Source: Vibrio sp. 10N.261.45.E2 (GTDB lineage: Bacteria > Pseudomonadota > Gammaproteobacteria > Enterobacterales > Vibrionaceae). From it: a stretch of 60,227 nt of DNA. The position numbers and the translations under genes are program-made. The first letter of the stretch is position 1; each line of letters begins with the position of its first letter. Positions 37,613 through 46,405 of the stretch are shown here, one piece after another. Below the pieces are notes generated by a model. The model saw only the letters and a program-made list of their open reading frames with translations, made no database searches and had not been told where the DNA came from. The stretch lies in the NCBI RefSeq assembly GCF_002875705.1, contig NZ_MCZZ01000048.1, forward strand, positions 1-60,227, read 5' to 3'.

Positions 37613-37864
37613 TTATTTTTGAAGTTGCTCTTTAGCCGCTTCAACCTTAGAGAAATCTAGGCCAAGCTCTTCAACGGCTTCTTTGATTAGTGCAGGTTTT
37701 TGCATTACCTGACCCATCAGCATTTGAAGCTTGTCTTGAGGTAAACCAAGTTGGCTGATCGTCGCCATTGCTGCAAGAGGGTTCTCTGTCAGCGTTTTAA
37801 ATAGCTCACTGATCTGCTCGTCGCTAATATTATTCTCTTTCAACATTGCTAAAATCGGGTTCAT
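37613..37864 (-). CDS. DUF2999 family small protein
   Basis: An 83-residue soluble helical protein beginning MNPILAMLKENNISDEQI, which matches the DUF2999 family of Vibrio and relatives from memory; function unknown. No membrane segment or signal. Start behind AAAGGCAAAAAA. Codirectional with the YdcF-like gene 86 bp upstream. Confidence 0.75.
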   Translation of the reverse strand: MNPILAMLKENNISDEQISELFKTLTENPLAAMATISQLGLPQDKLQMLMGQVMQKPALIKEAVEELGLDFSKVEAAKEQLQK

Positions 37865-37950
37865 TTTTTTGCCTTTGAAACACTAAATTAAATAGGAGCA
37901 CAGCATACCATCTAGCTGTGCTCGATTGTACTAACAAGTGAAGCTTTGGC

Positions 37951-39048
37951 TTAACGAGATTCCAGTGGGTAAGAGCGGTAGCTCCACATACCATACGTTC
38001 TCAGTGCATCACGGTAGATGCCTAGTAGCTCACCACTGCTCGCTTTCTTAAGTTCTTCTAGCGGCTTATCTGGGTAGGAAACGGTGTCAAAGGTGATACC
38101 CTGAGGACCAGTTTGCCAGCTCGCAATTTCAAACAGAGTTTGGCCGCGACGCACGTGGCTCGCCGAACTAATAATGGTCGCGTGTTTAATATCATGACGG
38201 GCAAGCGCGTAGCTACTGAACAAGGCATTACCTACCGTGCTGGTCGCGTAGTTCTCTTCGATAATGCGATCTTTGCTTACCCCTTTCTCGATAAGCCAGT
38301 CCGCCATCAACTTACCTTCAGTCTTATGGTTCTTCGGCACACCACCTGTAAGCACGATCATCGCATCTGGGTTCGCTTTAGCCATCGCCAATGTTGTCTC
38401 AAGACGTTCAATCAAGATCTGATGCATTGAACCGTCTGGATTAAGCGCGTAACCCAGTGTGACGATAGCGCCGTGATCATCAAGCAAGCCTTTATCCGCA
38501 GACTCTTTCAACGGTGTTTCTAACACGCGATCGACCGTTGCAAAAATACGTTTGATGTCTTCTGCTTTACCTTTATTCAGGCTCTCCAGTTTCTCCATGT
38601 GCTTATTGGATTCACTTTCATTGCCTTCAAATCGCTGCCAAACCGCTAGATACGCATGCAAGTCGACATCGTCTGGCGCAACCGTCAGCGCTTGCTCAAA
38701 CAGTTCAATAGCGCGCTCTGCATTCTTGTTGTAGATCTGAGCGTTCGCTGCCGAGATAAGCAAGTCAGTACGGTAAGGTTCTAGCTGGTAAGCTTCTAAC
38801 AGTCGGTTAGTCACAATTTCCATGTTGCTTGGCATTTTAGCCGTGAAGCCCGCGTGAGAAATTCTTGCCGGAGACTTAAACGCCTGCAACGCATCAAGAA
38901 GTAATTGGTCGACAACTTGTCGCTTAGTCACCAACTGCGCGTAATCCGCAGAAGCCTGTACTGCGCCATCGTTAGCTGCAAAAGAAAATGGAGTTGCGCC
39001 AAAAGCCAGCATGCCACCAAGAGCGAGGGCGATAATGTTCTTTTTCAT
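37951..39048 (-). CDS. YdcF/ElyC-like DUF218 protein with TPR region
   Basis: A 365-residue exported protein: signal peptide 1-24 (PFSFAAND), a TPR-like helical region at about 80-160 (NAERAIELFEQALTVAPDDV), and a DUF218 domain from about 195 with GAIVTLGYALNPDGS, VLTGGVPKNHKTEGKLM and IIEENYATSTVGNALFSSY. DUF218 proteins such as SanA and ElyC act in envelope integrity; the exact reaction is unknown. Monocistronic or with DUF2999. Confidence 0.85.
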   Translation of the reverse strand: MKKNIIALALGGMLAFGATPFSFAANDGAVQASADYAQLVTKRQVVDQLLLDALQAFKSPARISHAGFTAKMPSNMEIVTNRLLEAYQLEPYRTDLLISAANAQIYNKNAERAIELFEQALTVAPDDVDLHAYLAVWQRFEGNESESNKHMEKLESLNKGKAEDIKRIFATVDRVLETPLKESADKGLLDDHGAIVTLGYALNPDGSMHQILIERLETTLAMAKANPDAMIVLTGGVPKNHKTEGKLMADWLIEKGVSKDRIIEENYATSTVGNALFSSYALARHDIKHATIISSASHVRRGQTLFEIASWQTGPQGITFDTVSYPDKPLEELKKASSGELLGIYRDALRTYGMWSYRSYPLESR

Positions 39049-39468
39049 GGAAAGATCCTGTGTCGTTAATTGTTCACATCAGATTTGCTCACCAATGTAA
39101 GCCCCCAAGATTAAAAAACCGTGAACCAAACCTTACTCTCCAAGGTTAATATTCATTTGTTGCATAAGATGTGGCTGCAGATCACGATTTTATGCGCCAT
39201 AGTAGGCTCAATAGCTTCGAGCTATAGGAAGTTTCTTGATTTGATTTGGAATGTTTAACTTCAAATCCCTACGTAACTATCCCATCTAAATCCATAAGCT
39301 TCTAAGTTCAGCATCAAATCTAAACGTGTATTTTATGTTCAATATTTCAGCAACTTAGAACATAAACAGCGTTACATGCCCACACGGATTCACTTTCAGA
39401 TAACCAAATTCCTGAGCAAACGAGTTTGATATCAATTCGATCAATTCCCAGAAATTCAAAACCAATTA
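39049..39468. other. Intergenic region between divergent YdcF-like and GST genes
   Basis: 420 bp with no gene seen; should hold two divergent promoters. Confidence 0.45.
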
Positions 39469-39484
39469 TTGAACGATCGTTCAA
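39469..39484. promoter_or_regulatory. 16-bp palindrome TTGAACGATCGTTCAA, TetR-type operator
   Basis: A perfect 16-bp palindrome 39 bp upstream of the GST start. GAACGNNCGTTC palindromes are common for TetR-family repressors. No TetR gene lies next to it, so the regulator must be encoded elsewhere. Confidence 0.65.
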
Positions 39485-39523
39485 GTGGTGTTTTAATAAA
39501 GGACCAATACAAGGAGTTACCCC

Positions 39524-40198
39524 ATGCTTAAGTTCTATTTTCACCAAACACCCAACCCAATGAAGATCGCTCTGTTTCTAGAAGAGACAGGCCTAGATTT
39601 TGAACTCGTTCCTGTTGATACCTTAAAGGGCGAGCAACACACACCGGAATATCGTTTGATTAACCCGAATGGTAAAACACCAGCCATTGAAGACGATGGA
39701 CAGCGCGTGTTCGATTCTAACGCTATCCTTCTGTACCTATCAGAGAAGACTGGCGAGCTTGGGGGACAACCAGAAGACAGAGCTGAACTGCTCTCTTGGA
39801 TGATGTTTATCGCGAGCGGCCTTGGCCCTTATTCAGGTCAATCGGTACACTTCCGTCATGCTGCTCCAGCAGGGTTAGATTACGCTGTGAACCGTTACCT
39901 ACGTGAAGCGCAACGTCACTACGAAGTGTTAGAGAAGCATATGGAAGGTCGTGAGTTTTTCGTCGGAAATGAGTACACCATTGTCGATGTCGCTGCATGG
40001 GGTTGGATTGATAAAGCACCTTTCGTGCTTGGTGAAGAAGGCCTAGAACCTTACCCGAATTTGAAGCGCTGGTTTAACGCAATCAACACTCGCCCTGCTG
40101 CACTGCGCGCTCGCGAGATTGGTAACGGCATTGAATTTAAAACCGAACGTGATGAAGAAGCGAAACGAGCACTGTTTCCTTCGAATTACGCGAAGTAG
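39524..40198 (+). CDS. Glutathione S-transferase, nu-class (YfcG/YghU-like)
   Basis: A 224-residue GST with an N-terminal thioredoxin-like domain (FYFHQTPNPMKIALFLEETG; the Thr/Asn-Pro region replaces the catalytic Ser/Tyr as in nu-class) with INPNGKTPAIEDDG and the glutathione-binding DSNAIL, and a helical C-terminal domain with EYTIVDVAAWGW. Nu-class enzymes reduce disulfides using glutathione. Start behind AAGGAGTTACCCC. Probably repressed through the palindrome upstream and induced by electrophiles; that is inference. Confidence 0.88.
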   Translation: MLKFYFHQTPNPMKIALFLEETGLDFELVPVDTLKGEQHTPEYRLINPNGKTPAIEDDGQRVFDSNAILLYLSEKTGELGGQPEDRAELLSWMMFIASGLGPYSGQSVHFRHAAPAGLDYAVNRYLREAQRHYEVLEKHMEGREFFVGNEYTIVDVAAWGWIDKAPFVLGEEGLEPYPNLKRWFNAINTRPAALRAREIGNGIEFKTERDEEAKRALFPSNYAK

Positions 40199-40242
40199 AA
40201 AGATTGAAGGTTAACGCTCTACTGAGTGATAGCTAAAACTCA

Positions 40243-40277
40243 AACATAAAGAGCCGCTAAAAGCGGCTCTTTATGTT
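40243..40277 (+). terminator. Terminator after GST
   Basis: A perfect 15-bp stem AACATAAAGAGCCGC, loop TAAAA. Its core AAGAGCCGCT recurs in the hairpin at 43461-43484. Confidence 0.8.
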
Positions 40278-40837
40278 GAATAATCACAAGTTGATAGTCT
40301 TTTTGGGATTGATACCAAGGTTCAACATTCGTTATTACCCACTTCTATCAAACACATTTCTGGACAAAAGTTTGTCAGTGACTTCCCTAAATTAGCAATT
40401 CATGGATAACTAAAGGTATGGTAAAGCTAGTTGTGGAGAGCTAGTACGATGAGTAAAATCGTACTAGCAAAATGATTGGTTCCTGTTTAGGTGCGTATTA
40501 TTCTTATTATGTAAAATCCGTCAATTTGCGCTCAGAAACAGCCCTTATAGCAAGTCAAACGCTCTTAGCGAAGGTTTTAGACGGTTAATCAAGGCTATAG
40601 ATTCTATGCCGCCTTAAAAGTTTGTAACGATTTCAGTGCGATTTACAGAGCAAAAACCAGCGAGTTCATTTGAGTCAAAAACTGCACTCTGACACCCATT
40701 TTTGTACTTTATGAGTTTTGGGTGTCGGATTATATATATTTGGTCAAAATTAACCCAACTGAGTGCGTAGGCTTTTTGATGAAACCAACAATGGGGCACA
40801 AACTTTTCAGCACATAGAAAAGCCTGAATTGCCATCT
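40278..40837. other. Gene-free stretch downstream of GST
   Basis: 560 bp. A 73-codon minus-strand frame at 40614-40835 has no recognisable features and directly follows the integrase remnant's stop; I regard it as non-coding. Confidence 0.5.
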
Positions 40838-41059
40838 CTAGCAGTCGGTTTGTTCTGAAAGCCTCAGAGCGTCTTCCAACTCAACGCCAATGTAACGAAC
40901 AGTGTTATCTAACTTAGAATGACCCAACAAGAGTTGCACTGCCCTAATGTTCTTTGTCCGAGCGTATATTAATTTGGCTTTAGTGCGACGCATGGAATGC
41001 GTTCCATAATAATCTGCATTCAACCCCAGTTTGCTCGCCCAACTTCCGATTCGCCAGAT
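40838..41059 (-). pseudogene. C-terminal remnant of a tyrosine recombinase
   Basis: A 73-codon frame without a start, bounded upstream by TAA at 41060-41062. It retains the catalytic C-terminus: HSMRR (HxxR, with GTHSMRRTKAKLIYARTKN), the second histidine in LLLGHSKLDN and the nucleophile Tyr in TVRYIGVELEDALRL. The N-terminal part, including the first catalytic Arg, is missing. It marks a former integrated element. Confidence 0.8.
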
Positions 41060-41062
41060 TTA

Positions 41063-41632
41063 TTCAAGCTTGAATGGCCTTTTTTATGCCGCTACATGCC
41101 CTTGATGATTGCTTCCTCATGTTGACCTCCTTCGAATGTTATTGGCCAACTAGGATATTAGGAAAGCTAGCGGGACACTCTAGCTAGGAAAGTCATGGAC
41201 AAAATGAGTTAACACTAACTCTATAAAATAGCTCACCGACTTTGAGGCAACTTTCCTTGAAGAATATCGATAGAATTTTTGCAAAACAAACCGCCCCATC
41301 AAAACCGCACAAAATCAACACCTTAAGTGCAACTAACGTTTAAAAATAGAATATTTGTCCACACTACTGACAGAAACTGACACTCCTGTAAGATACTATT
41401 ATTTCAACGTCAACGACATGGTCAGAGAGAAGACGCCTCTTGAGTAGAGCTATAAACATTCATTAAAAATAACTGACAGTAGTTGTAAAAAAATATCCGC
41501 GTTCGACTGAACAATTGATTTGCACGAACGACTGGCGAGCAAAGTCACTTATCGGTTTTGAATCGTTAGCTATTAATCACCAAGTAATTAAAATAAATGG
41601 AATTCCCTAAGTTCGGGTGGATAGAAATTGAT
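41063..41632. other. Gene-poor stretch between integrase remnant and WYL gene
   Basis: 570 bp. On the minus strand AAGGAGGTCAAC precedes an ATG at about 41120 with only 18 codons (MRKQSSRACSGIKKAIQA), possibly the start of a deleted gene. The 3' end probably carries the WYL gene's promoter. Confidence 0.45.
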
Positions 41633-42325
41633 ATGAGTAAATCAGAACGACTTTTTGACCTGCTGACAGTGCTACGCTCAAAGCGCTATGCCGTTACCGC
41701 AACTGAGCTTGCGAAAGTAATGAATGTGAGTGAACGGACTATCTACCGCGATATTCAGTCCCTGCAAAATTCCGGTGTTCCCATTCAGGGAGAAACCGGA
41801 GTAGGTTATATGCTACAAGCTGGTTCGCACCTGCCTCCTTTGATGCTGACAGAGCAAGAGATGGTAGCGTTTGAACTGGGTATGCGCATGGTTCGAGCTT
41901 GGTCAGACGAAGAACTTGCAAAAGCCGCTCAAAGTGCGTCAACCAAAATACAGTCAGTGCTGCCGGACAGAGTAAAGAAGCAAATCGAGTCCTTCCCGAT
42001 GGCTGTTGCTGACAATCATATTCCGTCTGATATCGCCAAGCGGGGGCAGTTACTAAGGCATGCAATTGATAAGCAACATAAAGTTTCAGTTCATTACATA
42101 ACTGAAGATGGCCTTGTGACTGAGCGCGTACTGCAGCCATTAGGGCAGATATTCTGGGGAAACAACTGGACATTAGTGGCATGGTGCGAACAAAGTGATG
42201 ATTATCGCCACTTTCATCTCGATCGAATCGAACAATTGTCGGTTCTTGAAGAAGCATTCAGCCTGACAGAGTCTAAATCTTTGCCGCATTGTCTTTCACT
42301 GTGCGTCAATAGCCATTTAGTTTAA
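41633..42325 (+). CDS. YafY-type HTH-WYL transcriptional regulator
   Basis: A 230-residue regulator: N-terminal DeoR/HTH_11 winged helix (ERLFDLLTVLRSKRYAVTAT, SERTIYRDIQSLQNSG, GVGYML) and a WYL effector domain from about 130 with the degenerate forms VSVHYI and RVLQPLGQIFWGNNWTLVAW, then FHLDRIEQL. WYL domains bind nucleic acids or nucleotides. ATG at 41633 gives the canonical N-terminus; ATG at 41597 is possible. Codirectional with the DHFR-like gene 282 bp downstream. Confidence 0.85.
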   Translation: MSKSERLFDLLTVLRSKRYAVTATELAKVMNVSERTIYRDIQSLQNSGVPIQGETGVGYMLQAGSHLPPLMLTEQEMVAFELGMRMVRAWSDEELAKAAQSASTKIQSVLPDRVKKQIESFPMAVADNHIPSDIAKRGQLLRHAIDKQHKVSVHYITEDGLVTERVLQPLGQIFWGNNWTLVAWCEQSDDYRHFHLDRIEQLSVLEEAFSLTESKSLPHCLSLCVNSHLV

Positions 42326-42607
42326 ACGTATTTACCCCTGTGTACTTACAGCGTACGCCATTGTGATGGGCATTGCACTTAGAGCAGTCATGTGGTGATG
42401 CAGGCAGGTACTTAAGGCAGATGAGAGTCCAGTATCGCCAGTTATTTCATAGTATCAGGGCTTGAAGAATTTTACTTAAAGAGAATATCTCAATCTGAAT
42501 ATTGAGTGCCTTCTTAAAATACACAGTGTTCTTAATTTCATAATGCAATAGCAGACGCACTTTGCGTTTATAAAACATTTTACAAACAACAAATATAGGA
42601 GCGTTTC

Positions 42608-43114
42608 ATGATCCGACTAGTATTTATGACCGATGACAGCAATATGATTGGCTGCAAAGATCCTCAGGATATGCAAAACAGGGTAGCAAAATGGCCACAA
42701 GGTAAAGACTTTGAAGCTGAACTAGGCCGATTTTTCTACGGTGAACATATTGCTAGTGGAGGTGTTACCTACCCTGCATTTTATGCCAATGCTGTAGAAG
42801 GTATGAACATCAATGTTTTATCTCTGGATGAAGATTTTGATCTCATGGGAAACAACAATGCGAAGGTTGTGACTGATTTTAAACAACTGGTCGAGAAATT
42901 CAGTGGCAGTGACGAAACGCTGCTTGTTACAGGCGGAAAAACCACATGGGAATTATTCCTGCCATATGCTGATGAAATGGTTGTTGTCTACACAGACAAC
43001 GTATTGACTCCCGGCGATATTCTGTTTGACTCATGGAGAAATATCGCTAAAACAGAAGTAGATCGTGTATTCTGGGAAGGCGGATCCACCATTACTTATA
43101 AAGTTGATAAATAA
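42608..43114 (+). CDS. DHFR-like / RibD C-terminal domain protein
   Basis: A 168-residue protein with the DHFR fold pattern: N-terminal strand MIRLVFMTDDSNMIG, and LLVTGGKTTWELFLPYADEM resembling the GG-x-x-hydrophobic cofactor segment of dihydrofolate reductases. The middle lacks the usual spacing of chromosomal FolA, so it may be a divergent DHFR or a RibD_C reductase. Start behind TATAGGAGCGTTTC. Lies in an accessory stretch with an integrase remnant. Whether it reduces folate is unknown. Confidence 0.75.
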   Translation: MIRLVFMTDDSNMIGCKDPQDMQNRVAKWPQGKDFEAELGRFFYGEHIASGGVTYPAFYANAVEGMNINVLSLDEDFDLMGNNNAKVVTDFKQLVEKFSGSDETLLVTGGKTTWELFLPYADEMVVVYTDNVLTPGDILFDSWRNIAKTEVDRVFWEGGSTITYKVDK

Positions 43115-43460
43115 TTCATCTGCTTTTATTTATCAACAAGTTTATGGAGGTTAATGGATTAAACTATGTCTGATTCATTAGCCTGTTGATGGGTATTATG
43201 AAGCCAGAAATTCCAATCGCTGACTTTAAAAAAACAGAAAGTCATTAAGGCTCAGCATTGTAATGGTTAGTATTACATTTGGCCCCCCATTACTAATGTT
43301 ATAGTAAGGATGCGAACTAATTCTGGGGTTGCTTTTTGCCTCTTGATGATCACGTCACTGACATGAGAGAAAGTAAGTCAAATAACGCTTAGATGAAGTT
43401 AACCGTCAGCAAGCTGAAACAAGGAAAGGGGCAGAAATGTGTTGGTAAGTCCCAAACAAA
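43115..43460. other. Gene-free stretch downstream of the DHFR-like gene
   Basis: No gene seen. Ends at a terminator hairpin. Confidence 0.45.
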
Positions 43461-43484
43461 AAGAGCCGCTAAAAAGCGGCTCTT
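43461..43484 (+). terminator. Hairpin AAGAGCCGCT-AAAA-AGCGGCTCTT
   Basis: A perfect 10-bp stem nearly identical to the GST terminator core at 40249-40272, 3.2 kb away. It lies 347 bp past the DHFR-like gene. Confidence 0.7.
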
Positions 43485-43504
43485 GATTTTCAAACTATTT
43501 GTTG

Positions 43505-43602
43505 AAACAACCATAAAGTGATAATCACTAATCATTTAAAATCAGACACTTAACCGATAAACAACCATATCTTGATTTCAGCCAAAACAACCATAAGTTG
43601 AT
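43505..43602. repeat. Three spaced copies of an 18-bp repeat, AAACAACCATAAGTTGAT-like
   Basis: Copies begin at 43505, 43559 and 43585; they share AAACAACCATA and end TGAT. A palindrome AGTGATAATCACT (43517-43529) overlaps the first. They lie about 210-300 bp upstream of the LysR gene at 43811 and could be operator sites or iteron-like elements. Confidence 0.55.
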
Positions 43603-43810
43603 ATATTCGTGAATCAACAAAGTTAGCCAAGAACTGACGGTAAGAAAGTTACTTTCAGTATTCTAACGCAAACACCTCGTCACTCCTCATTCGCGGAGCT
43701 TCATCCTTTGTCTAAACGCCATCAGCGCTAGCAAGGTTTTCGACAAAAAGAGTTTGCATCATCCTCGTTCAACACTAAAATGGAATTCTCTCAATAGTTA
43801 AGGACTGACG

Positions 43811-44740
43811 ATGAAAGAACTTCGCGATTTAGATTTAAACCTACTGAAACTATTGCAAGTGGTTGTAGAAACACGAAACACACATCATGCTGCAAACAAA
43901 CTAGGAATATCACAAACTAGCGTCAGTCGTGGTCTAGCTAAGCTGAGAGAAACGTTTGGCGATCAAATATTTATACGTAAGGCACATGGAGTAGAACCTT
44001 CTGAACTAGCTGAAAAACTGGCAGAAGCGGCTGATGAAATGTTCACGCCATTGATTAAAGTCGTTGAGTCTTATCAAAACTTTGACCCTCAACAATTCAC
44101 CGGTGAAGTATCGATAGCAATGAACATTTTCCTGCTAGAGCAATACGGCGATGGTATTTTTAGTGAGCTGAGAAGCGTATTACCTAATGCCAACTTCAAA
44201 CTGGTTTACTGGCAAGAACAAAGCTTGAGTGACATGCTTAATGGCCAAGTTGACTATATGCTCCATTTCGCCCAATTCCCATTACCACAAGAAATTTATC
44301 AACATAAGTTGAAAGAAATCAAGCTAAGCCTTATTGCACGTAAAAACCACCCTGTGCTTAGTAACGGCAGTGCTTGGGAAGATATTCACCACCTTCCTAT
44401 AACTCGGATACTTGTAGATGGAATTAACTCGAAGCGTGCGCCAGTTGAAGAGTTGTACTTAGCAAAAGGCTACAAAGCCAATATTGTGTTATCCACTCAT
44501 AGCCTTCGAGTTCTACTCAGCAAGTTAAAAAATTCTGATGCCTTCTCTTTCGGCAGTACATTCATGACAGAGAATGAACCAGAACTGAGTTACTATCCAC
44601 TTCCTGTTATTCCCAAAGGGATGAGAACAATTCAAATAAACGGTGGATACCTGCAATCTAAACGTGGTTTCCCTCTGAACCAACTGTTACATCAAACGAT
44701 GCAAAGATACTTTGATCAAGTCGTTCAACCAGACAAGTAA
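43811..44740 (+). CDS. LysR family regulator (LeuO-like N-terminus)
   Basis: A 309-residue LysR protein. The N-terminus LRDLDLNLLKLLQVVVETRN and LGISQTSVSRGLAKLRETFG is of the type found in LeuO/NodD-like members; the effector domain spans about 95-300. Start behind TTAAGGACTGACG. It is the first regulator upstream of the envelope/ion region and is codirectional with chaA, so it is a candidate controller of the repeated element found there; this is only positional inference. Confidence 0.85.
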   Translation: MKELRDLDLNLLKLLQVVVETRNTHHAANKLGISQTSVSRGLAKLRETFGDQIFIRKAHGVEPSELAEKLAEAADEMFTPLIKVVESYQNFDPQQFTGEVSIAMNIFLLEQYGDGIFSELRSVLPNANFKLVYWQEQSLSDMLNGQVDYMLHFAQFPLPQEIYQHKLKEIKLSLIARKNHPVLSNGSAWEDIHHLPITRILVDGINSKRAPVEELYLAKGYKANIVLSTHSLRVLLSKLKNSDAFSFGSTFMTENEPELSYYPLPVIPKGMRTIQINGGYLQSKRGFPLNQLLHQTMQRYFDQVVQPDK

Positions 44741-45102
44741 CCTACAATATGCAAATACTTAACATTTGTATATCATTTGAAGTTCCTCGGCCATATAACA
44801 ATCTAATTGTTGTGCTGACTGCATATTCATAGCCTCAAAAAATCCATTCATATAGCCTCTATAAGATAGCAAGTCAGCGGGTTGTCCAACAGTTGTCCCC
44901 ATCGTATAAGTCAAGCATCCTACTACAGATATAGCGAATTCAATGTCGAACACAAGGGCTTACTCAAACACAGCCACATGAACGATGGGATTAATTTTAT
45001 CTAAATGATTTTACTGAATGCATTCATAGTGACTTCAAAGATAACTTAAGACCTCCAGACTGATTCAAGAAATTGAGATTTGGGCCAGATATTAACGCAT
45101 TT
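44741..45102. other. Intergenic region upstream of chaA
   Basis: A minus-strand frame at 44759-44953 (64 codons, GTG start, YRGYMNGFFEAMN) might be a remnant of a small secreted protein but has no good start or signal peptide. The rest looks non-coding. Confidence 0.4.
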
Positions 45103-45121
45103 ATGAATTTCTCTAATTCAT
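45103..45121 (+). promoter_or_regulatory. Island element, copy 1 (chaA)
   Basis: ATGAATTTCTCTAATTCAT, a perfect 7-5-7 inverted repeat, ends 59 bp before the chaA GTG. Same 19 bp as at 52381. A -10-like CATAAACT lies about 21 bp downstream, placing the element over or next to the -35 position. Confidence 0.7.
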
Positions 45122-45180
45122 ACTATAACTCTCCGAACAGCCATAAACTACGTATGAATCACTACCTTATGGAGGACGTA

Positions 45181-46338
45181 GTGAACATTCGCGAACCAAC
45201 AAAGTTATTAGGATATTACGACGTTGGTCTCAACAAGAAGTTCAAGATGTATAAAATCCTAAAACAAGAAAAAACACTGCTTCTCGGTATTTTGACCGTT
45301 ATGTTTTTTAAGACTTTTGGCGAAAACATGCTGACCTCAAGTCCCTCAATCTTCTCTTATGTCATCACTACCGCCGTACTGTTTTATGTTGCCATGACCG
45401 CCATTTTCGCAGTGGTTCGCCACTCAGACTCCTTAGCAATTAAGTTGGGAGACCCGTTTGGAACACTCATTCTGACATTGGCGGTCATTTCATTAGAAGT
45501 GATTATGATCTCTTCTGTCATGCTAACTGGCGATCCAAACCCAGTCCTTGCCCGAGATACGATGTTCGCTGTGATCATGGCGGTATTGAATGGTTTTGTC
45601 GGTATTACCTTATTAGTTGGTGGGATGAAGTACCACACCCAGTCCTACAATTTGGACGGCATTAAAGCGTATTTGGTTGCCATTATTCCTCTTGCGATGC
45701 TTTGCTTGATCTTGCCAAACTTTACCAGCAGTAGTGACAATGGAAACATGTCATTGAGCTTGATGGGCACATTGGTTCTGGCATCAATTGCGTTATATGG
45801 CGTATTCCTATTCGTCCAAACACGCAGCCATACTCACTTCTTCATTGATGCTGACAATAAAAGTGAACACGACCACCACGGCCCTGTAAGTAGCAATCTA
45901 TTTCACACTGTCATGTTAATTAGTTACTTACTCATCGTGATACTTCTGGCAAAAGGTTTAGCCATTCCAATCAACGACAGCATTAGCGTTATGGGCGCTC
46001 CGGCAGCCCTTGGTGGCCTTATCGTTGCACTTATTATTCTCGCTCCAGAAGCCGTTGGTGCCGTCAAAGCAGCCCTCACAAATCAACTACAGCGAGCCAT
46101 CAATCTGTTTTTCGGCTCGGTATTAGCAACGATAGCATTGACCGTACCCGCTGTTTTATTGATCTCTGGTGTAATGGACCAGCCCTTGAGATTAGGCTTA
46201 GAACCCGCAGAAATGGTATTACTGGCTGCGACGCTTCTTATGACCAGCGTTAGCTTTAGCAGCGGCAGAACCAACTCACTCAATGGTGCGACCCACCTTG
46301 TTCTCTTCTTTGCTTATTTGATTTTAATGTTCGACTAA
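45181..46338 (+). CDS. chaA: Ca2+/H+ antiporter, ChaA-like
   Basis: A 385-residue CaCA-family antiporter with about eleven membrane helices. It contains the two cation-binding regions LGDPFGTLILTLAVISLEVIM and IVALIILAPEAVGAVKAAL with the essential Glu, and an acidic-histidine loop (DADNKSEHDHHG). ChaA expels Ca2+, Na+ or K+ at alkaline pH. I choose GTG at 45181 because GGAGGACGTA precedes it; ATG at 45247 is another option, and the frame is open to 45073. First gene of the chaA-dedA-mgtE-marC run, behind element copy 1. Confidence 0.88.
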   Translation: MNIREPTKLLGYYDVGLNKKFKMYKILKQEKTLLLGILTVMFFKTFGENMLTSSPSIFSYVITTAVLFYVAMTAIFAVVRHSDSLAIKLGDPFGTLILTLAVISLEVIMISSVMLTGDPNPVLARDTMFAVIMAVLNGFVGITLLVGGMKYHTQSYNLDGIKAYLVAIIPLAMLCLILPNFTSSSDNGNMSLSLMGTLVLASIALYGVFLFVQTRSHTHFFIDADNKSEHDHHGPVSSNLFHTVMLISYLLIVILLAKGLAIPINDSISVMGAPAALGGLIVALIILAPEAVGAVKAALTNQLQRAINLFFGSVLATIALTVPAVLLISGVMDQPLRLGLEPAEMVLLAATLLMTSVSFSSGRTNSLNGATHLVLFFAYLILMFD

Positions 46339-46405
46339 CACCACGCACGACAGCCAGCCCCTTCAATCTGGCTGTTACGTCGTTTTATACCATTAAGGAA
46401 AGAGT

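Noticed and set aside
40614..40835. 73-codon minus-strand ORF next to the integrase remnant
   Set aside because: No ribosome site or family; directly follows the remnant's stop codon and looks non-coding.
42326..43460. Integron cassette (attC site) around the DHFR-like gene
   Set aside because: I looked for paired core sites and a long hairpin typical of Vibrio repeats and saw none.
44759..44953. 64-codon minus-strand ORF with YRGYMNGFFEAMN
   Set aside because: Only a GTG start without a ribosome site and no signal peptide; perhaps a remnant of a small secreted protein, but not supportable.
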